Below the pieces are notes generated by a model that was given only the letters and a program-made list of their open reading frames with translations, ran no database searches and was not told the origin of the DNA. Of a DNA stretch of 51,773 bases, positions 16,014 to 24,451 are shown in pieces (the first letter of the stretch is position 1; each line of letters opens with the position of its first letter). This DNA is from Candidatus Poribacteria bacterium (GTDB taxonomy: Bacteria; Poribacteria; WGA-4E; WGA-3G). Made by a program: the position numbers and the translations under genes. The DNA is taken from NCBI GenBank assembly GCA_007571305.1, contig RKRR01000145.1, positions 1 through 51,773 of the forward strand, in the 5' to 3' direction.

Positions 16014-17201
16014 ATGAAATCCTATAGGCAGATCGTCGAGGAAGCGAAAACAGAAATCCCGGAGGTAACCGCCGCTGAGGTGAAAAGCGGACAGGACAAA
16101 GACAGCGATTTCGTCCTACTCGATGTGCGTGACGAAGATGAATATCGTGCTGGCTATATCCCGAATGCCGTACACGTCACACGGGGCATGTTGGAATTTT
16201 CGGTTGAGAACTACATTCCCGATCGAAACCAAAAAGTTATCATCTACTGTGCGGCAGGACTCCGCTCTCTCCTTGCTGCGAAATCCTTACGTGAAATGGG
16301 TTACACTGATACCATCTCCCTTGCGGGTGGATACCGAGATTGGATGGCGGCGGGTTACCCGACAGCACAAGATAAACCGATGACCCATGAGCAACTGGAT
16401 CGTTACAGCCGGCATTTCATGCTCACTGAGGTTGGGGAACAGGGACAAGCGAAACTCCTTGATGCGAAGGTGCTACTTGTCGGTGCGGGCGGTTTGGGCT
16501 CACCCGCGGGTGTGTACCTCGGTGCCGCTGGTGTCGGACACCTCGGTATCATCGATTCTGATGTCGTGGAACTCAGCAACCTCCAGCGTCAAATCCTCCA
16601 TCGTACAGAAGCCGTCGGTACACCGAAAGTTCAATCCGCAACAACCACGATCAAGTCACTGAACCCAGACATCGACATCACGCCCTATAACCTCCGCTTG
16701 ACTGCCGATAACGTTGAAGAAATCTTCTCGGAATACGATTTGATTGTTGACGGGTGCGACAATTTTGCGACCCGGTTCCTTGTTAACGATGCCGCTGTGT
16801 TGATGAACAAACCGATTGTTCACGGCAGTATTTTCCAATTTGAGGGACAGGTATCGCTCTTCAAACCACACGAGGGACCCTGCTACCGTTGTATGTACCC
16901 GACTCCACCACCGCCGGGCCTGGTACCCAGCTGAAGTGAAGCGGGTGTCCTGGGCGTGCTCCCAGGCGTAATTGGTGTCATGATGGCAACCGAAGCGATT
17001 AAATACATCATCGGTATCGGTGAACCTCTCATCGGTAGGCTCATCCTGTACGAAGCACTCGGCATGACCTATCGTGAAATGAAAATCAACCGAGACGAGA
17101 ACTGTCCACTTTGTGGAGACAACCCTGTTATTACAAAACTGATTGATGATTACGAGGCGGCGGCGGAAGACCCTGACACCTTTGCTCCCGCGGCTGATTA
17201 A
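16014..17201 (+). CDS. Rhodanese-MoeB/ThiF fusion, probable selenoprotein (in-frame UGA at codon 307)
   Basis: Reading through one in-frame TGA (16932-16934) gives a 395-residue protein. Residues 1-125 form a rhodanese domain with active-site loop CAAGLRS. The rest is an E1-like adenylyltransferase with ATP-binding GAGGLGSPAGVYLGAAGVG, the LSNLQRQ motif, and a structural zinc site made by CYRC and CPLC. Family members adenylate the C-terminus of ubiquitin-like sulfur carriers (MoaD, ThiS), and rhodanese domains supply persulfide sulfur. The TGA sits in PPPPGLVPS-(TGA)-SEAGVLGVLPG, where relatives have Cys; the equivalent ThiF Cys184 links to the carrier protein. The reading frame, family signature and Zn motif continue intact for 89 codons after it. 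A hairpin fitting the bSECIS rules begins 14 bases later. I read the TGA as selenocysteine. A point mutation in a pseudogene or a sequencing error is the alternative. Confidence 0.82.
16935..16966 (+). promoter_or_regulatory. Candidate bacterial SECIS element
   Basis: Directly after the TGA, bases 16949-16954 (CCTGGG) pair perfectly with 16961-16966 (CCCAGG) around the 6-base loop CGTGCT. The loop starts 20 bases after the TGA and has G as its second base followed by U. Bacterial SECIS elements are described as having a 4-16 bp stem, a 3-14 base loop, a G among the first two loop bases and 16-37 bases from the UGA. All four conditions are met. SelB would bind here. Confidence 0.72.
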
Positions 17202-17250
17202 CCTTTAACACTCGATGACGCAATCGAGACGACTCCGAGGAGGAAAGTAT

Positions 17251-17493
17251 ATGTTACCTTGCCCTGATTGTAATAATCCATTGACGCAGTTTCCAGTTGA
17301 ACAAGATGACGTAGATCTCGTCAGTTGTGATGGCTGTTACGGTGCATGGCTTGTCCATCCAGGGGACGATCCTGAGCGTGTAGACAACGTCACTTTTGAT
17401 GACCTCGTCGAAGCGTACGGCACTGAGTATCCGATTGATGTCGATCCAAGTACAGTCGAACTTCCTGATGAAGTCGAAGACGCATTGATGTAG
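17251..17493 (+). CDS. Small acidic zinc-ribbon protein
   Basis: This 80-residue protein starts with MLPCPDC and has a second knuckle CDGCYG, giving a TFIIB-like C-x2-C...C-x2-C zinc ribbon (about residues 4-30). The rest is very acidic and ends without a recognisable domain. The start at 17251 is supported by GAGGAGGAAA; an upstream in-frame start at 17215 is not. It lies 49 bases after the rhodanese-MoeB gene on the same strand and probably shares its transcript. A role in sulfur-carrier chemistry is possible from position only. Confidence 0.75.
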   Translation: MLPCPDCNNPLTQFPVEQDDVDLVSCDGCYGAWLVHPGDDPERVDNVTFDDLVEAYGTEYPIDVDPSTVELPDEVEDALM

Positions 17494-17581
17494 ATAAACA
17501 ATACACATTGTTGCCGCTACAATAGCAATGATCCCCTGATCTGGATACTGAAAAAAAGGTAGCATGTTTTTCCAGACGTGC

Positions 17582-17587
17582 TATAAT
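17582..17587 (+). promoter_or_regulatory. Probable -10 element (TATAAT)
   Basis: A perfect TATAAT lies about 30 bases before the strong AAGGAGG ribosome site of the secreted CBM-like gene. The -35 at the ideal distance (GTAGCA) is poor, so the promoter may be weak or depend on an activator. Confidence 0.45.
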
Positions 17588-17619
17588 AATTTTAACTCAC
17601 TCTTTTAAGGAGGTTTTTA

Positions 17620-18324
17620 ATGCGAACACTCATTTTATTGGCGATGCTAAGCCTTATTGTTTCGCCGGCATTCGCACAGAAATATATCAGTTGGGAAGCA
17701 GAGAACTTTAACGATTCGAACGGCACAAAATTTGAAGTCTTTGAAGTGCCGACCGATCACCCCGGTAATGCCGGTGAAGGTGTAGACGATTACAGCGTCA
17801 CAGAAGCATCAGGCGGTGCTTACATCGGTTCACATAATGGGGCTACAAACGATGGTGGTGACTGGGTGAAATATGAATTCACAGTTGAAGCAGACGATTG
17901 GCACTTTTGGGGACGTGTAATCGCTCCCTCAGTCGGTGACAATTCCTGTTACTGGGTATTCGATGCCGTCGATGGTGATGTTGCCTCTACCAACGACGCT
18001 ACCATGAACATCTGGGATTTCTTTGAAGCCGGGGAACTCCGGGTTAATTATACAACCGACTGGGTCTGGTTCCGGTTGAATTCGCGTGACGGGCCGTTTG
18101 AAGGATTTGAACTTGTTCAGCACAACGAAGACCCGGTTCCCGTGGAACTGGATGCTGGTGATCACACGTTACACATCGCGCATCGCGAAGACGGTACATA
18201 CATCGATAACATTTTCGCAACAACGGATATCGAATTCGATCCGAATGAGACCGATCCACAGACCGCTGTTGAAGCGCAAAACAAACTTACGACGACTTGG
18301 GGTTCGCTGAAAGCCGGATTCTAA
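17620..18324 (+). CDS. Secreted CBM-like beta-sandwich protein with C-terminal TTWG tail
   Basis: The 234-residue product starts with a clear signal peptide (residues 1-19, cleavage after AFA). The body reads like a single carbohydrate-binding module of the CBM6/35 type: an opening WEAENF, then GGAYIGSHNG, GDWVKYEFTVEADDWHFWGRV and AGDHTLHIAHREDGTYIDNIF are the usual strands and ligand-face aromatics of such domains. No catalytic domain is attached. The last 20 residues carry AVEAQNKLTTTWGSLK, nearly the same as the tail of the otherwise unrelated secreted protein encoded at 27611-28453. AAGGAGG precedes the ATG and a strong terminator follows, so it is a single-gene unit. The likely role is binding of extracellular polysaccharide or attachment. 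Confidence 0.82.
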   Translation: MRTLILLAMLSLIVSPAFAQKYISWEAENFNDSNGTKFEVFEVPTDHPGNAGEGVDDYSVTEASGGAYIGSHNGATNDGGDWVKYEFTVEADDWHFWGRVIAPSVGDNSCYWVFDAVDGDVASTNDATMNIWDFFEAGELRVNYTTDWVWFRLNSRDGPFEGFELVQHNEDPVPVELDAGDHTLHIAHREDGTYIDNIFATTDIEFDPNETDPQTAVEAQNKLTTTWGSLKAGF

Positions 18325-18338
18325 GCAGAATAAATACT

Positions 18339-18372
18339 TAAAAGCACCCACTTGTTGGGTGCTTTTATTTTT
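18339..18372 (+). terminator. Rho-independent terminator
   Basis: A 12-bp perfect stem (TAAAAGCACCCA / TGGGTGCTTTTA) with a 5-base loop is followed by TTTTT, 15 bases after the stop of the secreted CBM-like gene. Confidence 0.88.
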
Positions 18373-20127
18373 AACATTGCTACCAACAACGCGGGATATA
18401 CGGAAAAATTGAAAAACGACTGCTATCTCTCGCCCGGTACTACAGTAGGAACCCTCCTATTCACCGCTGTGATACTTATCTGCTGTATTGTGACACCCTT
18501 CGTTGCTAAAGCGGCACTTCGCTTTACAGACCAAACACAAAAATCAGGTATCCATTTCAAACACACCAACGGCGCATCTGAAGAGAAATACCTACCGGAA
18601 ACGATGGGATCCGGTGGACTCTTTTTTGACTACAACAATGATGGGTATCTCGACATCTATCTCGTCAATGGTGGCACGCTCAGCCGCCTTTCCGAATCCT
18701 ATAGACGGCCCAAGGACAGGAACGTCCTCTATCACAATAAAGGTGATGGAACATTTGTTGATGCCACGGTAGCAGCAGGACTTCAGCAAAATCACGGTTA
18801 CGGCATGGGATGCCTCGCCGCAGATTACGACAATGACGGTGATGCCGATCTTTACCTCACCAACTTCGGTAGAAACCAACTCTACCGGAACAACGGGAAC
18901 GGGACCTTCACGGATGTTACATCACACGCCGGTGTTGGGGATGGCAAATGGAGCGTTAGCGCGTCCTTCGGAGACTTTAACCTCGATGGACACCTCGATC
19001 TCTATGTGGCAAACTATTTGGATTATCAATTAGAGACTGCCCATGCTTGCTTTCTGGAAGGTGTTCATATCTACTGTGGTCCTCATGAATATCCCGGCGC
19101 ACGTGATACACTTTATCAGAACAATGGCAATGGCACCTTCACAGACGTTACGACCCGTACAATGGTTCATAACACCGGTAAAGGGTTAGGCGTGCTCTTT
19201 ACAGACTATAACAATGATGGGTACCCTGACATTTTCGTTGCGAACGACGCTGTTCCTGATTTCCTCTACCAGAACAACAAAGACGGAACATTCACAGACA
19301 TAGCGATCACTGCAGGGATTGCCTATAATTCAGAAGGACGTGCAACAGCGAGTATGGGGATCGCTTCCGGTGATTACGATAACGACGGGGTTCAAGATCT
19401 TTTCGTTACGAACTTCTCTTTGGAAATCAATAGCCTCTTCCGCAACGATAATGACGGATTTTATACGATGACCACCTTTGAAGCAGGACTCGCCGATGCA
19501 AGTTTCTCAAAACTCGGTTTCGGCACCCAGTTCATTGATGCAGATAACAATGGGACACTCGAACTTTTTGTCGCAAACGGACATGTGTGGGACAACGTAT
19601 CAGAGGTTACACCATCGCTCTCCTACAAGCAACAATGCCAGATTTTTGGGAATACAGGAACAGGAGCATTCACAGACATGTCTGAGACAGCAGGACGGTT
19701 TTTCAAACGTTCTGTTGTCGCGCGCGGTGTCGCCGTTGGCGATTATAACAATGATGGCGCGGCGGATATTCTCGTCACCTGTTGTGGCGAACCCCCTATT
19801 TTGCTGCGAAACGATTCACAAGTCCACAACTGGGTGAAAATTTCTCTCGTCGGGACTGAAAACAACCGTGACGGTGTTGGTGCAAAGGTCTGGGTACACA
19901 CAAACGAAAAGACGCAGTTTAAAGAGGTAACCTGCGGCGGAAGTTATGCATCCGGTAGCGATTCTACGCTTCTTTTCGGCATCGGCACTCAAAAGACAAT
20001 TCAATCGATCAAGGTAAAATGGCAAAGTGGACACACGCAAACGCTTGATTTCACAAAAACCGAAAGTCCCGTAAATGAAACTATCTATATTACTGAGAAT
20101 CGGAGTTTCCTCCTACAGAAGGACTGA
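18352..20127 (+). CDS. FG-GAP/VCBS repeat protein with ASPIC/UnbV C-terminal domain (CRTAC1-like)
   Basis: This exported protein of up to 591 residues has a signal-type hydrophobic segment (about residues 35-52, ending near AKAA). At least six FG-GAP/VCBS blades follow, with calcium-type loops such as DYDNDGDADLYLTN, DFNLDGHLDLYVAN and DYNNDGYPDIFVAN. The C-terminal domain is ASPIC/UnbV (WVKISLVGTENNRDGVGAKVWV through LFGIGTQ). Proteins of this group are extracellular beta-propellers of poorly known role. The start is uncertain: the first possible codon (TTG at 18352) lies inside the upstream terminator stem, and a TTG at 18409 is a more plausible start. It is one of three such proteins in the window. 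Confidence 0.85.
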   Translation: MLGAFIFNIATNNAGYTEKLKNDCYLSPGTTVGTLLFTAVILICCIVTPFVAKAALRFTDQTQKSGIHFKHTNGASEEKYLPETMGSGGLFFDYNNDGYLDIYLVNGGTLSRLSESYRRPKDRNVLYHNKGDGTFVDATVAAGLQQNHGYGMGCLAADYDNDGDADLYLTNFGRNQLYRNNGNGTFTDVTSHAGVGDGKWSVSASFGDFNLDGHLDLYVANYLDYQLETAHACFLEGVHIYCGPHEYPGARDTLYQNNGNGTFTDVTTRTMVHNTGKGLGVLFTDYNNDGYPDIFVANDAVPDFLYQNNKDGTFTDIAITAGIAYNSEGRATASMGIASGDYDNDGVQDLFVTNFSLEINSLFRNDNDGFYTMTTFEAGLADASFSKLGFGTQFIDADNNGTLELFVANGHVWDNVSEVTPSLSYKQQCQIFGNTGTGAFTDMSETAGRFFKRSVVARGVAVGDYNNDGAADILVTCCGEPPILLRNDSQVHNWVKISLVGTENNRDGVGAKVWVHTNEKTQFKEVTCGGSYASGSDSTLLFGIGTQKTIQSIKVKWQSGHTQTLDFTKTESPVNETIYITENRSFLLQKD

Positions 20128-20144
20128 ATGTTCTACGAATTAGT

Positions 20145-20173
20145 TTGACATTATTGATTTCTGCGCGTATAAT
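20145..20173 (+). promoter_or_regulatory. Consensus sigma-70 promoter ahead of cysC
   Basis: TTGACA (20145-20150), 17 bases, then TATAAT (20168-20173) match the consensus perfectly. Transcription would start near 20180, just before the hairpin at 20192-20222. Confidence 0.75.
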
Positions 20174-20191
20174 AAAATGATTGTATCTAAC

Positions 20192-20222
20192 AATAGAGGC
20201 GATTCGGAACGCCTCTATTTTA
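20192..20222 (+). terminator. Terminator-like hairpin in the cysC leader
   Basis: A 10-bp stem (AATAGAGGCG / CGCCTCTATT) with an 8-base loop is followed by a short T-run. It could end the upstream CRTAC1-like transcript. Because a perfect promoter lies just before it, it could instead act as an attenuator or a 5' stabilising hairpin for cysC mRNA. Confidence 0.65.
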
Positions 20223-20252
20223 TGAATTCTAAGATATGTGAGGAATAATCGA

Positions 20253-20870
20253 TTGGCTCAACAGAAAGCAACCAATATTACGTGGCATGATGCGATTGTC
20301 ACGGCAGAAGATAGGGAAAAATTGCTGAATCAGAAAGGTTGTGTAATTTGGTTTACAGGTCTCTCCGGTTCAGGGAAATCGACGTTAGCAAACGCAGTTG
20401 AACAACTACTCCATCAACAACGGCACCACACCTACGTTTTGGACGGCGACAACGTTCGCCATGGACTGAACAAGAACTTGGGTTTCTCACCTGAAGATCG
20501 CGAGGAAAACATCCGGCGCATCGGTGAAGTGGCGAAACTTTTTGCAGATGCCGGCACTATCGTTATGACAGCTTTCATCTCACCCTATCGCGCCGATAGG
20601 GACCAGGCAAGAGAATTGATCGCTGAAGGCAGATTCATTGAAGTTTTTGTAGATTGTCCCCTTGAAGTCTGTGAAGAGCGCGATACGAAAGGCTTATATA
20701 AAAAAGCACGTACTGGAGAGATCAAGGAGTTTACCGGTATTAGTGCACCTTACGAACCACCCGTCGATCCAGAGATCACAGTGAATACCGCGGAACTCTC
20801 GCTTGAAGAATCCGCCCATGCTGTTGTCGCATCTCTCGTGAAAACAGGCTTAGTTCCCAGCGGAAATTAG
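20253..20870 (+). CDS. cysC: Adenylylsulfate kinase
   Basis: APS kinase phosphorylates adenylylsulfate to PAPS in sulfate assimilation and for sulfation. The product is about 205 residues, normal for a stand-alone CysC. Visible are the P-loop GLSGSGKST, the [20 protein letters not shown] substrate motif, the [10 protein letters not shown] segment, and [19 protein letters not shown] chose the TTG at 20253 because GAGGAA sits 7 bases upstream; a GTG at 20238 is also in frame. No cysD/cysN ATP sulfurylase neighbours it. PAPS made here could feed sulfotransferases, and the nearby rhodanese-MoeB gene is also sulfur-related. Confidence 0.94.
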   Translation: MAQQKATNITWHDAIVTAEDREKLLNQKGCVIWFTGLSGSGKSTLANAVEQLLHQQRHHTYVLDGDNVRHGLNKNLGFSPEDREENIRRIGEVAKLFADAGTIVMTAFISPYRADRDQARELIAEGRFIEVFVDCPLEVCEERDTKGLYKKARTGEIKEFTGISAPYEPPVDPEITVNTAELSLEESAHAVVASLVKTGLVPSGN

Positions 20871-20929
20871 ACGAGAAACGGGGATATACGATTAGCACGA
20901 AAAATGCCATGCAGAGAGGGAACCTGAAA

Positions 20930-21748
20930 ATGGAGTCAGTTATTGGGAACTTCAATGAGAACGGATTCGCCATCCTGCCCGGCGTTTTGGAACCGGGGAC
21001 GCTTGAGCCTGTCAAACACGAATGCGAAACGTTAGTCGCTGAACTGGCAGTGCGCCGGTATGCAGAGGGAAAACTGACGGATACATACCCCAATGCCTCT
21101 TTTGAAACCCGCCTCATTCGGATTTACGAAGACTATCCGGACGAAAACCCAACGATTTTTCGTTCGGAACTCCATCGGGAAGGTTTCTTTGACGTGTTCG
21201 CACACCCCGCCCTTCTTGAACTCGCGAGTATCATCCTCGGTCCAGAAATCCGATTGTACCCGAACTACTCGGTCCGTCCGAAATTACCAGAGAACAAACG
21301 AACAGAGGTATTATGGCACCAAGATGCTGGTTATACGTCAAAAGAGGCGGATGTCTTGCGGATGATGAACGTTTGGACACCTTTAGTGCCGGTCAATGTT
21401 GAAAATGGATGTATGGAATTCATTCCAGGAAGCCATAAATGGGGTGTTGTTCCACACGAAAAGGACGAGTACTATCTACGCATACACGACGACTATATCA
21501 AACCCGTTGAAGCGGATGCTGTTCGTATTGAGATGATGCCAGGGGATGTCGTAATTTTCAGTAACCTCCTATTCCATCGTGGGCTCCCGAACCGCGCTTC
21601 ACACATCCGATGGAGTTTAGACTGGCGTTATCAAGATGCCAGACAACCAACGCTTCGGACAACCCAAGGGCATCTACTCCATTCACGAATTACACCAGAC
21701 ACCGTTGTTAAGAACGCAACAGTATGGGCACAACTCGAATTTTCCTAA
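20930..21748 (+). CDS. Phytanoyl-CoA dioxygenase (PhyH) family protein
   Basis: This 272-residue Fe(II)/2-oxoglutarate oxygenase of the PhyH family has the iron facial triad H-x-D in LWHQDAGYT and the distal His in LLFHRGLPN, with the 2-oxoglutarate-binding Arg in HIRWSLDWRYQD. The ENGCMEFIPGSHKWG segment is the family signature. Substrates in this family range from phytanoyl-CoA to ectoine, phosphonates and peptides; none can be assigned. The start at 20930 has GAGAGGGA upstream; an ATG at 20909 is also in frame. It lies 59 bases after cysC on the same strand. A second PhyH gene lies at 44844-45761. Confidence 0.92.
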   Translation: MESVIGNFNENGFAILPGVLEPGTLEPVKHECETLVAELAVRRYAEGKLTDTYPNASFETRLIRIYEDYPDENPTIFRSELHREGFFDVFAHPALLELASIILGPEIRLYPNYSVRPKLPENKRTEVLWHQDAGYTSKEADVLRMMNVWTPLVPVNVENGCMEFIPGSHKWGVVPHEKDEYYLRIHDDYIKPVEADAVRIEMMPGDVVIFSNLLFHRGLPNRASHIRWSLDWRYQDARQPTLRTTQGHLLHSRITPDTVVKNATVWAQLEFS

Positions 21749-21854
21749 ATTGAATCGAAAGGGCGAGGTTTGGAACGAAGTGGAGGACAGATATACGGAA
21801 TGGTGTGTTAAATAACGAAACCTACTGACCGAACCGCAAGGTAAAATTTAAAAA

Positions 21855-22808
21855 ATGAAACTCATTCAATTTCATCTCCCTAATTTAGGCAAACGGGTCG
21901 GGATTGTCACCCGCGAGGAAGAAGTGATCGATGTAACGAGCGAGGAATCCCCCGGTGTCTTAGAGGTACTGGAACTCGCTGATAGGGAACAGGTAAGCAT
22001 CGGCGTAATACTCGCCGACATCCAAGAGAAAGTCGCGACACCTGCACCAATGCAACTCCGATCACTCCCAGCAGCAGAAAGCGAATCTACCGAACCCGAA
22101 GGACTTACGCTCAAGAAATTAGATGTCACCCCCGACGAAAATGTCCCACACCTCTTGTCCCCCATCGATTCCCCTGAAGTTTGGGGGTGCGGGGTGACCT
22201 ACAAACGGAGTGCGGACATGCGTGATGACGATAGCGAACAGGACATCTATAGTCGTGTCTACTTCGCTGATCGCCCAGAGATATTCTTCAAAGCGACACC
22301 TGCGCGATGCGTCGGCCCCAACGGTTTTATTGGCATCCGGAGCGACTCCTCCTTAACAGCAACCGAACCAGAACTCGCTTATGTTCTCGGCAATAATGGA
22401 GAAATCATCGGATATACGCTTTGTAACGACGTATCCGCATGGGACATTGAACGCGACAATCCACTCTACCTCCCGCAATCTAAAGTCTTCTACGGGTGCT
22501 GTGCACTCGGTCCCATGTTTGTCACACCATCCGAAGTGGACGATCCCTATAATCTGGACATGCAGTGCACTGTTCTTCGAAACGGAGATGCTATCTATAC
22601 GGGCGATGTCAACACATCTCAAATTAATTGGAAGTTTGAAGAACTCACCGAATTCTTGATGCGGGATAACCCAATCCCATTTGGAACTCTTGTTTCGACA
22701 GGCACAGGTATCATTGTTCCAAACGATTTACCCCTTGCCCCAGGTGATACTGTCCAGATAGAAATTGATGGGTTCGGCACACTCTCAAATCCCGTTAAGC
22801 AACTTTAG
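21855..22808 (+). CDS. Fumarylacetoacetate hydrolase-family protein
   Basis: This 317-residue FAH-superfamily enzyme has an N-terminal beta domain (about 1-70) and an FAH core (about 95-315). Metal-binding acids are visible in TEPELAYVLG and in the NDVSAWDIERDNPLYLPQSKVF segment, with ARCVGPNG and LVSTGTGI also typical. The overall layout resembles the branch that dehydrates or hydrolyses 2-keto-3-deoxy sugar acids (AraD1/KdaD-like) more than true fumarylacetoacetase. The substrate is inference only. The following gene starts 11 bases after its stop, so the two are co-transcribed and could act in one catabolic route. Confidence 0.88.
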   Translation: MKLIQFHLPNLGKRVGIVTREEEVIDVTSEESPGVLEVLELADREQVSIGVILADIQEKVATPAPMQLRSLPAAESESTEPEGLTLKKLDVTPDENVPHLLSPIDSPEVWGCGVTYKRSADMRDDDSEQDIYSRVYFADRPEIFFKATPARCVGPNGFIGIRSDSSLTATEPELAYVLGNNGEIIGYTLCNDVSAWDIERDNPLYLPQSKVFYGCCALGPMFVTPSEVDDPYNLDMQCTVLRNGDAIYTGDVNTSQINWKFEELTEFLMRDNPIPFGTLVSTGTGIIVPNDLPLAPGDTVQIEIDGFGTLSNPVKQL

Positions 22809-22818
22809 GAGTAGGATC

Positions 22819-23931
22819 ATGAACACTGGAACTGAACCTTTCATCGGCATGCACAAAACGGAATTAGACACACCCGCTCTGCTGATTGACTTGGATAAAA
22901 TGGAAGCTAACATACAAACGATGGCGGACTACATCAGCACAGTAAACGCGCAGTTGAGACCTCACATGAAGACGCATAAAACGCCCATCATCGCGCATAA
23001 ACAGATTGCAGCGGGTGCTATCGGTGTTACTTGTGCGAAACTCGGTGAGGCAGAAGCAGTCATCCACGCTGGTGTCCGGGATGTCTTGATCGCGAACCAA
23101 ATTGTCGGTTCATATAAGATTGCGCGCCTCATCAACCTCGCGAGGCACTCGGAAATTATGGTTGCAGTCGACAATCCTCAGAACGTGCAAGCCATTTCCG
23201 AGGCAGCCGCCGCTAAAGGCGTAACCGTCAGGATGTTAATAGAAGTGAATGTCGGCATGGAACGGTGTGGGGTCGAACCCGGTAGACCGACGTTAGAATT
23301 GGCAAACCAGATACGCCAAAGCCCAAACCTGAAGTTCGAGGGATTAATGGGCTACGAAGGGCACACTGTCGCGAAGCCTGACCTGAAGGAACGGCAGGCA
23401 AACGTGCAAGAAGCGATGCAACATCTGATTGACGCGAAAGACTACCTCGAAAAACACGGTGTAGAAGTTTCCATTATGAGTGGCGGTGGCACAGGTACCT
23501 TCAACATCACAGGAAGCATCCCAGAAATGACAGAGGTGCAGGCGGGTTCCTATGTCTTCATGGATTCTACCTACCGGAACGTAGAAGGTGTTGGAGAGCA
23601 GTTCGACTGCTCTTTGTCAGTTTTGGCAACTGTCGTGAGTCGTCCAGATCCACATCGAGTTATCGTAGATACAGGTTTGAAAGTGCTTGCGAAAGAGTTT
23701 GGGATTCCACAACCCATCGGTATAACGGGAGTGGAGATGACAGGGCTTTCGGAAGAGCACGGGAAAATACAAGTATCCGATACTAACGTCTCCCTCACAC
23801 CGGGGGATAAACTTGAAATTCTACCAACCCACTGTTGTACGACGGTGAACCTACACGACAGATATTATGGCATCCGTAACGGGATTGTTGAATCTGTGTG
23901 GGACATCGCAGCGAGAGGAAAAGCGCAGTAA
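22819..23931 (+). CDS. DSD1/D-threonine aldolase-like PLP enzyme
   Basis: This 370-residue fold-type III (alanine racemase-like) PLP enzyme carries the cofactor Lys in [11 protein letters not shown]. The TIM barrel includes [27 protein letters not shown] and [12 protein letters not shown] (PLP-phosphate loop). Near the C-terminus is the metal site [12 protein letters not shown]. Eukaryotic D-serine dehydratases use His-x-Cys there and D-threonine aldolases His-x-Asp. This protein has His-x-Cys, which leans towards a D-serine dehydratase-type activity. TAGGAG precedes the ATG at 22819; a longer reading would overlap the upstream gene. Its stop overlaps the next start (TAATG). Confidence 0.88.
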   Translation: MNTGTEPFIGMHKTELDTPALLIDLDKMEANIQTMADYISTVNAQLRPHMKTHKTPIIAHKQIAAGAIGVTCAKLGEAEAVIHAGVRDVLIANQIVGSYKIARLINLARHSEIMVAVDNPQNVQAISEAAAAKGVTVRMLIEVNVGMERCGVEPGRPTLELANQIRQSPNLKFEGLMGYEGHTVAKPDLKERQANVQEAMQHLIDAKDYLEKHGVEVSIMSGGGTGTFNITGSIPEMTEVQAGSYVFMDSTYRNVEGVGEQFDCSLSVLATVVSRPDPHRVIVDTGLKVLAKEFGIPQPIGITGVEMTGLSEEHGKIQVSDTNVSLTPGDKLEILPTHCCTTVNLHDRYYGIRNGIVESVWDIAARGKAQ

Positions 23932-24251
23932 TGATTACAACAACCACCAATACAATTGAAGGCAGACATATCCGACAATATCTCGGACTCGTTACGGGTG
24001 AAGCTATCATGGGCGCGAATGTTATTAGCGACTTTATGGCGAGTATCACGGACTTTGTCGGTGGACGTTCAGACACGTATGAGAGCAAATACGCGGAGGC
24101 GCGTGAAACAGCCCTTCAAGAGATGGAAGAAGAAGCGCAGCGCAAAGGTGCAGATGCCGTAGTCGGTATCGATATTGACTATCAGGTACTCGGTGCCAAT
24201 AACGGCATGCTGATGGTAACAGCAACTGGCACTGCTGTGAAGATGGGATGA
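23931..24251 (+). CDS. YbjQ/UPF0145-family protein
   Basis: This 106-residue protein has the whole YbjQ domain: an opening [33 protein letters not shown], then the long helix [29 protein letters not shown], ending in a strand [11 protein letters not shown]. The family forms pentamers and was once called a heavy-metal-binding domain; its function is unproven. The start overlaps the stop of the PLP-enzyme gene by one base, so translation is probably coupled. Confidence 0.9.
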   Translation: MITTTTNTIEGRHIRQYLGLVTGEAIMGANVISDFMASITDFVGGRSDTYESKYAEARETALQEMEEEAQRKGADAVVGIDIDYQVLGANNGMLMVTATGTAVKMG

Positions 24252-24451
24252 TTGTATTCGCGCTGAATACATCTGGTATACGCTGACAAACGTCGCAAGT
24301 GTTCCTAGAGGATGTAGAGAAAGGTGCTTCTTTACCAAAACTATAGCACGTAATGGAATAGAGGGTTTTTGCTTGAGCACTCCGTTAAATCTATGGGAAG
24401 GCATGTGAAGGCAACAAATTCACCTAACCTACCAACAAGGAAAATTTAAAA

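Noticed and set aside
16932..16934. Treating the rhodanese-MoeB gene as a broken pseudogene
   Set aside because: Only one stop, at the active-site Cys codon, no frameshift, intact downstream motifs, and a SECIS-like hairpin; recoding is the better reading, though not proven.
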